The notes below the pieces were generated by a model. It had not been told where the DNA came from. It worked only from the letters and a program-made list of their open reading frames with translations, and made no database searches. Shown here one piece after another: positions 34,915-47,970 of a DNA stretch of 64,000 nt. The translations under genes were made by a program, and so were the position numbers. Source of the stretch: Aquanectria penicillioides (Eukaryota > Ascomycota > Sordariomycetes > Hypocreales > Nectriaceae); NCBI GenBank assembly GCA_003415625.1, contig PYIU01000003.1, positions 1,426,001 to 1,490,000 of the forward strand, given 5' to 3'. How positions within the stretch are numbered: the stretch's first letter is position 1; every line of letters starts with the position of its first letter.

Positions 34915-37531
34915 CTAAGCCAGATATACATACGCATTCCCTTCTCTCTCTATGTAATCCTTCTCGATCAGGCTGTGGTTCATTCAAGTTAGTATACGGC
35001 AGAGCAGTTCTGTGGTTCGAGATAAGACTCACCTCTCAATCTCCTTCTTAATCGCCGCCGGCTCGACACTGCCTCGCTTTTTGGTTAGATTAATCACCTC
35101 AGCCACAAGTTCTGCGTGGCCCATTGACTTCCGGCTCTTCATGATCCTGACAATAGCCGCTTGTGTCTCGAATCGCCTATCCTGCGCGATTCTCTCGTGC
35201 GTTGCCTTGTTCTCTTCCTTACTCTCTTTCAACTGAATCTGATTGATCTTAACACGGTACTTGGGGTCTGTGAAGGCCTTGTTGAAAGTGAACGTATCGG
35301 TAGGCTTGACTTCGCGGCCTTTCGGGTGCTTTGTCAACACCCTAGCCTTACCACAGGCCAGGGACTGCAAGGTGCGGTCAAGGTCACCCCCTTGAAGACC
35401 GGTACCAGTGCCAATCTGTTCATAAGCCAAGAAGCCATCGGCCGGTACGGTGTTGAACATCATAAGAACAACCGCCTGGTAGGCTGATACCAAAAGCTCC
35501 TTTGGGCCCTTCGCAAACGTAGCCTTAATGGAGCAGTGGGCCAGTGAGTGCTTCCAAGTGAGAACCCTTCCAGTGTGCTTGTTCTTGTAGTACTTGTCGA
35601 ACCGTTCGATCTGACTCGCGACTTCATCGGGAAGGTTAAGGCGGATATCAGGATATGTAGGCCATGCGGCGGCTGAGAGGATCATGACTTGGAGGTCCAA
35701 GGCGGTCTTTCGCTCCGCGCTGCCCTGGCACCACTGCTTGTACGATTCCATCTCGTCCTTGGCCAGTTCTTGGTCCTTGAACATTTGTTCAAGGTTGTGT
35801 GTAAAGTTGGAACCGCACTCACCACGCAGTTTCGTCAGCATGTTTCGTTCCGCATCCTGGCTTGCGCTGCGGCCCATCAATAATCTTCGAGCAAGGTCCT
35901 TCTTGTAGAAGGCTTCGAAAGCGTCCTTGCCCTCAATAAATCTGAATAGCTCGAGCGCCTGGTCTAATTGTCGATCCAGCTCAGCATCCTCATCGGCTGT
36001 GCTTGACTGGCCCTCCTTTTCTGCTGCTGCTCGGTCCTTGACATCTGACAAGAGCTCCTTTGGTAAAGTTTTGAGACCTCCTCGAAGCAGCATATCAATG
36101 TACTTGGCCGTCATCTCTCCAATCTTGGAAGTACCTGTACCCCAGCACGAAGCCACCTTGCGATCGTTCATAAATTTGCCAAACGCCTCTCTCATGCCCC
36201 AAAGGAAGTCTTCATCCTTGCCAAATGCATCTCGAATCATAAGATCCAGGGACCTTCGCAGCTCCAGCAAGCGAAGAACCATCTCGTCACCCTTGTCCTT
36301 GTCACCAATAATCGTAGCACCCGTCGATTTGATGTACTCGCCCCAGGGCGTCTTCATTCTCTTCTGGATGCCAGATAGTCGCAGGAGGTCGTACAAGGCC
36401 TTCATAGATTCAACTTCCTTGTCGGCAAGGAGCTTGGAAAGACTGCCGCCATTCAGAAGCTTTTCCGAATAATGGTCGATCAAGGTCGAATGGGCTGAAT
36501 CCATGAGTTGCTTCTCGGTCGTGCTGTCGAGGTTGTATGCAATGCATCGGTAGTCTTCCTTCTTGAGCAACCTCTCGCAGACCAGAATGTAATCCTTGAG
36601 ACTAGATGTGCTCCAAGCTTCTCCAAACTCTGTGAAGTATGCTTCAGACTGCTCCAGGAATACTGGCTCGAAATGCTTGACGTAAACGCCGAGGACGTAG
36701 AGCATTCTGATCGAATCCTTCAACAGAGTTGCATCCATCTCGTCGTTATCCCTTCGATCATACTCAATCAGTTCACAGATCCCAGCAATGGCTTTCTTCC
36801 CTGGGGCACTTTCGTATACGGGCGCTTGTGATGGGAAGATTGTTCTTCTGAATTGGCTGATGGTCATGTCATTGATCGATGGTAGGTTCTCACGAAGAAG
36901 ATAGGTCCGGTCAAGGAAGCTAAACGTCGACCGAATCAAAACCTAGAATTGGGATTAGCTTGAGAGCAATCAACCCACAGAGTGTGGATGGCCATACCGT
37001 CTGCGTATTCCATGTCTTCCATTCCGACAAGACGCTTTTCAGAGTCCCGAGGTTTGAAATGCCACCCTCCCGCTGAATCCTTGGGAGGACGACCCGCTGG
37101 AGGTGTACCTCAACCCGGTCCTTGAGCATCTTGTACACCTTTCCTGGGTCACCCTTCCGGCACACATCTTCTACGCCCCGGTATAGCCGTTCGAGCGGCA
37201 CATCTGGTTTCCTCCCTGCAAACACGGCTTCCAAGGCCCCCTCGAGCTCCTTGTATGTCCGCGCGTAGTACTCGGCAACCTGGGCATCGCGGCTTGTTGG
37301 GGCACGCAGATTCTTGATGACGAGCTTCTTGGCGCCGTTATAGGGCTGGAAGGCAGTCTTCTTGGTGAGGTCGATGATGTCGGGCAACTTGCCCCGCGCT
37401 TTGGCGCTGGCCATAACAGGCGTGTCGGAGAAGCGGGGACGCTTCGGGGCGACGACCGAGGTGGAGGACGAGGAATCAAGGCGCGGACGCCGGCGGGAGG
37501 GGGAGGTCGGATCGGCTGGCACGGATTGCAT
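34915..37531 (-). CDS. cul4: Cullin-4, scaffold of a CRL4 ubiquitin ligase
   Basis: Three exons are predicted: 37531-36998, 36942-35033 and 34972-34915 (833 aa). The junctions are GTATGG/TTCTAG and GTGAGT/CCACAG. The N-terminus is disordered with a basic patch (APKRPRF) that may be a nuclear signal. Cullin repeats follow. The cullin homology region shows FRFIEGKDAFEAFYKKDLARRLL and KLRGECGSNFTHNLEQMFKD. The C-terminal winged helix holds the neddylation site VRIMKSRK. The 58-base last exon supplies the conserved end (SLIEKDYIEREGNAYVYLA), which matches the CUL4 version (IESLI...) better than CUL1 or CUL3. CUL4 binds DDB1 and Rbx1 to ubiquitinate replication, repair and chromatin factors; in Neurospora it acts in the DIM-5 heterochromatin complex. 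A T21 run lies about 150 bases upstream of the ATG. Confidence 0.93.
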
Positions 37532-38168
37532 GGAGCGAGGGAGGCCTGGAACAACCTTGATCGAGCTGTCGCGCAGGCCTCGGCTTCACGAGCAATCGGC
37601 GCGGGCGGATGATTGACGGCGGTGGAACAGACAGGATGGCGTTGATGAGAGTCTCAGAGGAACTGGTCCTATTTCGTAATTTTTTTTTTTTTTTTTTTTT
37701 GCTTTTGGTCTGTTGGCTTGGGGAAGTCTGTGGCAGGGCTGGTCGAGGAGATCGGGAGGGATCGAGATCGATCACCTAGGAGATGTGGGTTGGATGTGGT
37801 TGCGAGACAAGACGAGAGACAAGAGGAGCTGGGCGGGTGGTTATGTCACCAACATGGGCCGGAGTTGAGGTCCGATAAGATAACGGAATTTGGTGGAGCT
37901 AGGAGCAAACGCCCATTGAGAGACGTCTTAACTCCGAGAACAGGACTGTATGATTTCACAAGCAGAGAGCAGGAATCCTCTTCTTTCCATAATAGTACAG
38001 TAAAATCAATATAATACAAGCTCAGACCCCTAGCTATCGATCAAAAATAGACCTAGGCATCGTCATATCCCAATGCGCTCTTCTATCAAATGGCAACAAT
38101 ACGAGACGGTCAATGATGCAACGGCACCATTTTAATCCACCCACATCATAAGCAAATACAAGAGTCTT
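37532..38168. other. Intergenic region: cul4 promoter and tel1 3' end
   Basis: This 637-base gap lies between two genes on the same strand. It contains a T21 run (37680-37700), a plausible nucleosome-excluding poly(dA:dT) element of the cul4 promoter. The tel1 3' UTR occupies the right end. No further gene is present. Confidence 0.6.
37680..37700. repeat. Homopolymer T21 in the cul4 promoter
   Basis: An uninterrupted run of 21 thymines lies about 150 bases upstream of the cul4 ATG. Poly(dA:dT) tracts commonly mark nucleosome-depleted fungal promoters. The exact length may be unreliable. Confidence 0.85.
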
Positions 38169-41100
38169 CTACGCATATGCGGCCCATCCTGCATCTAGGT
38201 TAGCCATTGCCTCGACCAAGATCCCAAATCGACTTGCCTGAATACAAAACTGCCAAATTTCGCTCGTCCGTGGCTTGGTTGATTAAATCGTTGACTGTTG
38301 CCCTCACGCTCAGCGTCTTGGACAGCTTCTTTCTCACTATTTCCAGGGCGCGGTCGGCCTCGGATGGCTCGTTGACATGGCCAGCTGCCTTTTTGCCTTT
38401 CTTCGTTTCCGCTTCGCTCTGCTCTCCGTCATCCATCCCTCCGTCATCGCTGTGTCTTGCTTTCTGCAGTTTGGCCAGTCGCAACGGGGAGATAGACCAG
38501 GTGTACAAGGGATCGTAGCGTAACACATCCAAAATAGTCATGATCGAATACTGCTCCTCTCGCAGAGCATCCAGGGTAAACTCGCAACAGCGTCGGAACA
38601 CGCCCTCGGTTTTTGTGATTCCCATTCCATCGACGATATCCCTTGTAAGTCGGAAAGGCACCAACTCTGGTACTGGTAAAATCCTACCGGCTTCAAAAGC
38701 AACACCAAGATCGATATGTACCACTTCTCCAGTTTTAGTGTCGAGTAAGATATTGTGCCCATGCCTGTCTCCGAGACCCAGGACGTGACCCAACATGGAG
38801 ATGGCGGCAGTGCTTCTTGTGTACGCCAATCGCTTCACAAACCAGTCGTCGGGGTCCACGAAGTTCTCCATGAAAAAATATCTCATCACTGGCCGAAACT
38901 TCTCGGTTACCTTACGATAGGTGCTAATTCGTGTTTCCACCGTACGACTCTGGACATTGTAGATCTCCTTTCGGCACTGGGATCCCTTGAGATCTCTAGG
39001 ATAGTATCTTTCATGTGCAGGCATCAAAAACTCATGAAGTGGAATAGTGTTGGGCACAAACTCGATCAGTCCAGACGAGGCAGTGAGCGGAAGAACCTTG
39101 TATGTTCTAATACCAAGGTTACGCTGTTGGGTGGTTCTGTGAAGCTTCAACACCGAGGAGACAGCGGAGAAAACCTGTTCCATGATGGCGTCTTGTCGCA
39201 AATCATCGTGCCCTCCTTTGACCAGCTGCTTGTAGCGCACTCCATCGCTCCCTAGGGCCGTAATGATTTTTGGTGCACTCACGCCAGAGGCGATAGTCAT
39301 CGTAGGGTCCAGTCTCGATATCATTGGAACTCTCGAGTAGTCTTTCGTGGCAGAAACCTCTATGTGCATCGTTGGGGAAGGGATTTTGTACTTTGCCAGG
39401 CAGTTCACGAGGTTGTGTCCTGCCGCCGATTCCTTGAGTGATATCTTGGCTCCTGACTTGTACTTGTTAGGGTTCCTATCCATAGCGAGGCCATGGTAGT
39501 ATTTGCTGGTCTTGTCAATAGATACCCAGATGTCCGCAACGGACTTTGTAGAAATAAGTCGGTGGGCTACTTTGTCAGTTGCTTTCACTCTCAGAACTGC
39601 TACCTCATCCTTCTGTTGAGCCTTGGCCTTTGTCCCGGACCAGATTTGATACATGCCATGATAGGGGTGATCAACACATATCTTGTATACCAAGTCCATC
39701 AAGAGCTGTTGAAAGGTGGTTTCTTGGTCTTGGAGTCGTGAAGTAAGTTGGTTCATGAGACCGGCAAACTTCCTCGTGGGTACTTGTGAGAGGTGACGAG
39801 ACACGGCTTTGTTGGTCACCTCCTCGTCCGCACGCTCAAGCCAGAGAGCTGTGAATCGCAGAGCATCGTTATTGTGTTCATCAGAAGCGATCAAAGACAG
39901 CAAGTAATTCTCAAGACTTAGGCGAACAAATTCAGTTCGGGTCTGCTCGACTCGACGCAATTCCTGCTCGTCCAGGTCTAGCCACTGTTTTTCCTTGTTC
40001 AGGACATGTGAATAGCGGTTCTTAAGTTGCGTGTCCCTTGTGGTAGCGATTAGATTCTTCAATTCCGTTACCTCATCACTCTTGGCTTTCTTGAGGTTTC
40101 GAAGTCTTGTAAGATCCTCCAGTCCGTCTGGATCTTGAAGTTGTTGGTCACAAAAGGTTGCGAATTGATGGAATACCAATCCCGCCTCCCGCCCTTCACC
40201 CTTACCTTTAAGTTCTTTGAGGGCAGGCTCTAGGTACTTTTTCTGGATATCCTGCGGCTTCTCAAGCCGAGCAACAGACACTTGATATCCAATCTTGGAG
40301 AGCAAGTCGGATCTGGTTACGGGAATTGTTTGTTTTCTTAGAGAAGAATCTCTGTCAATTGCTTGAAGCATTCGGATAGACGTGCTCATCTCTCCATAAT
40401 CCCAAAGTGAATTGGCCGCTTCGATGTGAATAGCTGCATCAACGTGCAGATCTAGATCCGCGCAAGGCGTTATGAGATTTGTCAAGGCAGTAGAGATATT
40501 GAGACTTTCTTGAGTCGCTTGATGGTATCGATAGATTCCGGAGGCTGTGATCAAGGAATCTACTTCCATTTGTCTTGCTGCGGCTGCGGAAAGTTTGATG
40601 TTGTTTCGAAGGGCGCTTCGTTGGCTGAGCATGCTCATTGCAGTTCCGCGACAAGACAAAATCTGGCTGACACTGTCATATCTAATTCAAGTTAGTCCCT
40701 TCCTTTAATAATCTTAACAATTCCGCTTACACTCCACTTCTCATCCATTCGCTTCGATCCTTGAACTTGCTCAAAAGGTCGTTCATTTCAGCAGTGTCAG
40801 AGACGCCAAGCACATCGTCCAACTCCGTTAGTGAGGCCAGGGCAGCCAGCCGTTTCCTGAGCGCAGTGGCGTTCAGTCCATGGTCCCTGAGGCTTCTCAT
40901 TGAACGACTAAATCCTTCATGGACTGCAGATCTGACAAAAGAAAGATCGCTGGCTTGGTGGATGCTCTGATATGCTCTGTAGACGGTTACGGCATGGTTG
41001 TCACTTGCTGGAGCTGGCAAGTTCCAGACTTCGAGCCTCCTTGCTGTACCAAAGGTGCTTTCTAGGGATTCTGGCGTGGTATCCAAGTTTTGCTGTGTCT

Positions 41101-44100
41101 GGAGCAACGAATTGGACAAACCAGAAAGTCCGACTGTGCTCAACACTTTGACCAATGATTGCGCATCGGAATCGGCCGTAGGGTTCCTTAAGCGAATGTT
41201 GCTGTCATACTGAGCGCCTCGGAAGGCGAGACTCTTTGGTCCGTCGTTTTCATATTCCACGCGTGCCAGGACCTTTGAAAGGCTTGCTTCTTCGGGCAGG
41301 CCGTAGTAGGCATCAGGATCGTCAATATTTTCGAATATTGTGAGGAGGGTCTCGCTGATATCGGTCTCTCTCACTGCTGATGAACGCCGCGACGCTCGAG
41401 AGGTTTCAGAAGAAACAAGCTCGGCAAACAGCAGAGCTGTCTTGTGCATACCACATCTTGACGCGGATGCCGAGACCATGCCATAGTCAATATCCAACCA
41501 GTTCAGCCGATCAGCGATTGACGATTCTTTTGGATACTCCTGGGTTCTAAGGTACAGGAGGGTATTGATGAGTAGCTTTATGTTGTCCTTGGCAGCTGGT
41601 GCTGCACATTGTAACCATTCTTTCATAGCTCCAGATAAAGTCTTTTTCAGGGTTTCATGCTGATTCAGTTGAAAGTAGAGGACCAGGTGGATAACAAAAG
41701 GAAATGCGTCCTCCGCAAAGCCATTTACTTGGGCAAGAATAGGTGACAGGACAGAAAGGATAATAGAGTCAGGGACCGAGTGAGCCAGGTGCGCGCTCAA
41801 CTTTGGCAGCCAATTTTTGGACTTTATACCCTCTGACCATACAGCTTGGCCACTCATGGGTGATTCTACATTACCAGTGTCAGATGGAGGTGATCTGTAA
41901 GCACCCCATTGGGAGGTGAGCAACAGGGACTCAGTGAGGCTTCGTTGACAGGCAACCACCAAAGGCTCGTCTTCTTGCAACGCTGCTTGGGATACCGTCG
42001 ATCGAAGCGCGGCCTCTGCAAGACCCGCAGTGAATGAGTCGGGGCTTGATGTTAAATCTTGAAGCAGATACAGAAGACCCATTTCTGACCCATTAGGCCC
42101 AGGTGCTATCTTCTCATAATGGCTTAGGTGCGACTCCCTGAGGATGTCGGTTGGAATTTCACCAGACGCCGAGAAAGATCGGCCAACAACTCTTCCAGCC
42201 CACGATAAGTATTCGTCACTCAGACTTTGCGTGTTGCAGCTCTTCCAAATAGCGGTCGCATGCTTCGTGGCATCCTGGTCAGATTCAATGATGTCTTCCC
42301 TGCTTGAGTCTGGAATACTGAAGTCGCCGCAAAGTAGCCCCAGAGCAAGTTGGCGCGATGCATCATTCAGGAGTTGGTGTTCAGATCTGCCATCCTCTAG
42401 GATATCCAACAATAGTTTGCTTTCGGATGTGCCGCGTTCAGCGTTTCCGGATGACCTGATTCGTGCGGCTGATTGAGTGATCGATTTGAAAGCTTTGCTT
42501 TGCTCCGTTGTTTTAAAACAAGGCGAGTCATATTCTTCTAGATATTTGCTAAACCATCCATGGAACTTTTGTGCTTTGCTCATTGTGGCCTTGAACTGGC
42601 TCTCCTGCGTTGTACTTGCTTGGCTTGACTCAAGGAAAACTCTTAGAGAGGCCAATGTTGACAACGCATATCCAGCGAGGAAAGGTGGTGAGTTCATCAA
42701 ATGCCTCGCACCTTCAGCAAGGAGATATTGACTGATTCCCAAGGCGTCATCGGCACATTCAGAATCCACGATAAATTGTCGGATAAAATTTAAAAGCATC
42801 TCGAGGGGATATGATTCGAGCGCAACGGGGCCCGCCAAAGATATCAAAATTCTGACTTTCCGAAGAACAGCGCAGGCGTGAAGCGGGCCTAAGGCAGAGT
42901 GGACAGTGTTAAAAAGCTTCCTAGCAATCGATACTACCAAAGCAGGTGTCCAGAGCTCATGGAACTGAAACTCTGTCCCTTGACAGAGTCTCAAGAGTTC
43001 TTGAATGAGGTATTTTGCCTTAAACATCGGTTGTTGGTTGGCGGGCAGGGCCGCTGGGGAATGAGCGATGCCTTTGATAGCTTTCATGATCTCGCTTGCA
43101 TATCCAAGGTTTGAATATCTTGCAAATGTCTTCTCAACCGGGTTTTCCTGGTCGATCAGGTCGAAAAAAAGGGCCACAATATCAACAAAGTTGATATAAA
43201 CGGCTTCCACATACCCCTTGTTACCGAGCAACTTCTTAATGCGCTCCTCGCCTCTTCCCTTGTCTTGACCACCCATAGCATCACCAAATATCATGCTGTA
43301 GGCAACAGCAGTAGTGAAATTTTGACGAACAAGATCGCTTTCGGTGACCTCAATGAGTCGTGCAAGTTCCGCTGAAGCATCATCCTGGCCACGCATAACT
43401 GTCAAACCAATCGCCTCGGCCTGAGCAGACCTGAGAAGGTCTCCGAGGCTTTCAAATCCAAAGATCGAAAATGGGATATCCTCAATTGGGTCACTCTCAA
43501 GCCATGTATACAAAAGCTGCCGGGAGAAAAGTCGAAACAGAACTCTCGGTGAGTCCAGTCGCAATGTGTCAGACACATCCGCTAGACATCGAGTAGCATA
43601 CTCCGTCGAGTTTGCTATTTTTCCCGGTGTTTCGAAAATGTGATATGTACACCTTCGAAGTAGTGTTGACCATCGACAGGCCAAACGAGACAAAACCAGA
43701 AGCCTAAAGGCAATTCCGGATGTGTCTTCGGGATTGGTGGGTAGGCTGTCGAGAACATCCACGAACACCTCGTCATGAAGCATCAGAATGTAAAGATCAA
43801 AGACATCAGCAATCTTCTCAGCAATCGCGTACTTCACAATCATCCTTCCATTCTTCAGGATATACAGGAGAGAGGTTCTGCAAGAGTCGAGGCCAAGTTT
43901 GGTGCCATACTCGGAATCGGCTCGAAGAAGGGTGAAGAGTAATCGCACCATCGAAATCTGTGCCTTTGGAGAAAAGATATTCGACAGAAGACAAACTTTG
44001 ATGAAGTGGTTGTACAAATCACCAACGCCGCTAGCCAGATCGTGCGAATCGTTCAGCCAAATACGATGCAGTCCTTCCACAACTCCAATGCAAGTGCTCA

Positions 44101-47100
44101 GCGCCACCTCACAACACTGATAGTCCGATTTTGTGATTACTGCGCCGAGCCTCTCAATGATCCCTAACGCACTGTCGGGTGTTACGACTAGATCTGAGCT
44201 GAAAAGCTCGATGAGGAGGGTTTGGCACATCATTAACTCATCATCTGCCATACTCAGGAGCAAGTCGACATAGCTATCAGGTACATGCCCAACTTGACTA
44301 ATGTCCTCGTCAATAATTGAGAGTAGGCGCAACCTGGTTTTAGTTTCCGTGTAAAATGCGCGAGCATCCATAGCCATTTGATTGTTCTGTCGTGGCATTG
44401 TGCTGGGACTGGAGACTGAGCTGGCCCTGCTATTTTGAGAGTCAAACTCGTCGTCGATGTCCATCAAATCGACATGGTCACCCGAATTATTTTGAGCGTT
44501 TTTCTGTTCGACCATGCTCCATATTTTCCCCAACAATCGAAGAAGCCCGACATCTTCACCATGCAATCGGTTCAAATCTGCCGTGCTAAGGTCGGGTATC
44601 AAGGGCCGAACGGTTCGAAGAACCAACTCAATAAATGCCGACGGTTCAACGGAGTCCAGCGCTGCCTCCAGGCCCTTCTCAGTAATACTTGTCAAAGTTG
44701 ACTCAACGGAAGAAGACTGCGTCGAATTGAGATCCCCTATCTGTGGTAGGAGCATTGTTCCTATCAAACAGGCAGATAGAAGGCTTCGAAAACGGTCAAA
44801 GGATATTTGAACACCACCCTCGCCAATCTTCTTAGCCCAGGAAGCACATAGTTCGCCGAGTTCCCCAAGCTTAGGGTAAAGAAGTTCTAATATAAGCTTC
44901 TTCGCGGCGTAGACAGCGCTTTGGTCCACAATAGGTAGCGAGCTATTGTTATGATTGGGAGTTTGAGTTCCATTATCTAAAGTCTCTGCTCGCTTATTCT
45001 TAAGCAAAAGGGTATATCGATTAAACGGTTCGATTTCTTGGAAAGATTTCCACGTCTCTCCAAGTGAACCGCCTGACACAGTATCTTGAGACCCCAAAAT
45101 CATGGCGTCGGTCCCGCAGCATGCGCGAAGAAGGTTCACTAGGTCAAGAGGACGGACGTGCATTGAATGATACGACGCATATGTCGCTTCGCCTATACAC
45201 AGGGGTTAGACCTAACCATGCAGTGGTGACATTAAGGCTTACTTGGGTTCCAGCGAAGGAAAATCCACCTGATAATGTGGTTGCAGGTGCTTTGGCTTGC
45301 GCTTGGGATTCTCGAGTTGCGGATATGTAGCACATGTAACATAAGCGCAATTGAAGAGTCACAGAGAATTCCTGGACCATTGACATCTGCTGTCGTGACA
45401 ATACTGTTTATGTCCTCAGAGATTGAATGGTATGGCAGGACTTCTGCTGTAATCATCGCATCCAGCAAAACGCAGGCCGCTCTGCTGGTTCCTGGTAAGC
45501 CGATTGACCGGGTAGCAAGGTGCCACAGTTGTCTCCAAATATCTAATTGGTCATCACGGGTTTCTGGACAGGACGCGCAACTATAAAAAGTGAGTAACAT
45601 ATTTCCAGACAAGATGCAAAATGATTTCAGTACCTAGCACACGCAATGAGAGCCCACGATGCAGTGACAGGGCTTTTGTCGCCCGCTAAGGCCACAAGAT
45701 CAGGGAACAGGTCTAGGAGCTCGTCCCGACTGAATGAATTAGTCGTGAGCATAAACGGTACCAACTGCAATGCAGATCGCCTGTAAGATATATCTGCTGC
45801 TTTTAATTTGAGTCGAACGCGGCTTGATTCTTGGTGAATTCGGCGTCTCTTGCGTGGCTGCTCATTGACACCAGGAGCGATGCTTGAGTTCTTGTCACGA
45901 CATAAAATCATGATGCGCTCCAGGAATCCAAGGTTCTCGATTGCAGCCCAATGACCTTCGCCATACAGATTATGAGGGCGAAGGCCGAAGAGAGGTAATT
46001 TCGGATGATAAGAGGGAAGATTGGATATTGAGAATGTGATGTCGCCTAATTGTAAACGGAATGCTTCGCCACGTTTAGAATATTCTGCCCAAAGATTCTC
46101 GGCCAAATCTTCCAGATCTCTGTGAAAATTTTCATCAAGAGAATTCAGGGCTAAATTCTCGATGTGTAGGTGCGTTAGAAGAATGCTTTTGGATATCTCG
46201 ATCCTCAGGGCTCTGATAACTTCATCTTGCGAAACCTTTTCCGATCTCCACCAGTAACTCATCAAAGAGAGAAGAGACTTGGCCAGTGAGACAGCGGACG
46301 ACAAGTCATCGGCCTGAGTAGTTGAGAATATGACATTAATGATAGAAAATCCTAATGTTTGTATTGAACCAAGGCTGAGCTGCTTCATACCCAGAACTCT
46401 GAGAATAATCTGCGTAATATCTTTAGATCGTCTCAGAAGAGGGGCATTGGTGGCAGAGACCAAATGGAACAGTCCTTCCAATACATCCTTCAATGGCCCA
46501 CCCTCTCCGTGCCCGGTTCGTTTCTGACTCTGAGTTGATGGGGTCGAGCGTCCAGTTGAGCGTCCAATGACTAGGCTAGGGGCTGGGGATGACCGGGACA
46601 ATACGGGCAGAGTGCTTTCTCCCTCATCTGGAAGGATGTGAAGAGCGACATCCAAGAAGAAATCGACACAAGCCTCCCAGGGAATCCCATCTTTTCGGGA
46701 TAGGAGTTCCACATGAGCTTGTCGAGAGAGTACCTCGGTCAAGGCTTTGACATAATCTTGGAGTAATGGAGGCACGAAGTCGTCATTCGGACCAGGCAAA
46801 ACCTGGGTAATATGGTCGATGATGGCAAGTAAGGTTTTTCGTCCCAATTTGGCGACACCGCGTCCAGCGGCCATCCTTACAGCGACGGCGCATTTTGACA
46901 ATCTCGAAGCAGCGGCGTTTGAAGTCGCCTGTGATTTCCTTTTGTCATAGAAAGTTGGTTTTTCGCGCAAGACGAAACTGAAAATTGCCTCAAAAATTTC
47001 ATGGTAGCTTTTATCACCAAGATCCGACCTATGAAGAGGTAAGGATCTGAAATATCAAATAAGCGAGAAACAAAACTCACAGGTTCGCAGAGCGGTTGCG

Positions 47101-47313
47101 AGGGTTTAGGAGGTATGCCAACTCTACCTCACGTTAAATAAGAGCATTGATCTCAGAACCAGCGAACACCTACCATCGACAGCTTTCTCACGATCTTTCA
47201 GAGACCCAGATTTAACATCCCCTAAGTATTCGTCAATACTAAGACAACTCCAGACGAGGATACAATAACATACGAGCGAGGTTCATCACGTTAGACTTGT
47301 GAGAGGTCGCCAT
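38169..47313 (-). CDS. tel1: Checkpoint kinase Tel1 (ATM family PIKK)
   Basis: Eight exons are predicted: 47313-47274, 47221-47174, 47123-47081, 47028-45634, 45580-45243, 45192-40731, 40681-38238 and 38188-38169. They sum to 8790 coding bases, exactly divisible by three (2929 aa). The first three exons are 40-48 bases long. After a TAN-like N-terminus and a very long helical-repeat solenoid come the FAT domain (about residues 2000-2450) and the kinase domain, with GLGDRHGHNILLD and HIDLGVAFEAG. HIDLG is the ATM/Tel1 version, unlike ATR. The FATC end NLAVLYSGWAAYA is completed only by removing a GC-AG intron (38237-38189). Tel1 is recruited by MRN to double-strand breaks and telomeres, where it phosphorylates SQ/TQ sites. 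The exact N-terminus is the least certain part. The gene shares a 657-base divergent promoter with nup192. Confidence 0.92.
38189..38237 (-). other. GC-AG intron, last intron of tel1
   Basis: The donor on the coding strand is AG|GCAAGT, the branch-like site CTAAC lies near the end, and the acceptor is TGCAG. Removing these 49 bases turns the FATC end into SGWAAYA followed by a stop, as expected for ATM/Tel1 proteins. The nearest GT donor, four bases downstream, gives a wrong frame without the conserved tail. If retained, translation continues with GKSIWDLGRGNG and stops. Confidence 0.85.
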
Positions 47314-47970
47314 CTTGATTACGGATGAAGAAATTGGGGTCTCATAAGAAAGCTCCAATTGGTTCTACAGAATCGCCTGGGACTCAACGCAGAAGTTTGT
47401 GGAGGATGAAATGGCGATACAAGTCCCCTTTGAGAAGCTCAACCGAATGCCGATAGGTGTCTTAGTAGCACGTTGGCGGGTCTGAGCTCCCGACAGTTGA
47501 AGGCCGCAGAGAAAAAACAAAGGCACCGATCAGCTTGCCCATAATCTAAAAACAAAACCACGAGCCCTCGTGAATTGTCGCCATCCTGCTGTTTTGCTGA
47601 GTCTTGACGGCTTAGAAACACGGTCGTTGCCTAGCCTCCTGCTGGCATTGTCAAGCTTAGAGAGAGCTTGCTACAGTAAACAAGCTGAGTGGCAGAATTC
47701 TCACCGCCCAACAGCTTGGTTGTTTATTTCGGGCCGCAACATCTCCATTTCCGCACTAGCAGCCAATCAAAGGCTCGTAATCTCTCAAAGGACCGGGGTA
47801 CGGGCAACGAGGCTGCAGAATCTCAAATTCGCGACCGCCAGCAACCATCGCCAGAGATCGCGGATCCACGAATTCTCGAATTTTACGCCGCAGTGCTGTC
47901 CTGTGCAGCTTGCAAACTTCCGGAGGCTGGTGGCTCCGTGTCCAACATGCGATAGTCCCGAACTGCCAAA
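47314..47970. promoter_or_regulatory. Divergent promoter region shared by tel1 and nup192
   Basis: The two ATGs face away from each other across 657 bases with no other gene between them. The stretch must contain both promoters and both 5' UTRs. I saw no clear TATA box or long repeat; several CTTGG/CCAAT-like fragments are not distinctive. Confidence 0.7.

Noticed and set aside
45093..45163. An independent gene starting at the ATG at 45163
   Set aside because: Splicing at 45243/45192 joins the frame to the upstream exon, giving RWNPSEATYASYHS, and the total coding length is a multiple of three, so it is an internal tel1 exon.
47224..47241. Alternative tel1 exon 2 start giving IDEYLGDVKSGS
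   Set aside because: It has the correct downstream frame, but the phase does not match the first exon; the acceptor at TTAG (47222) keeps the frame intact.
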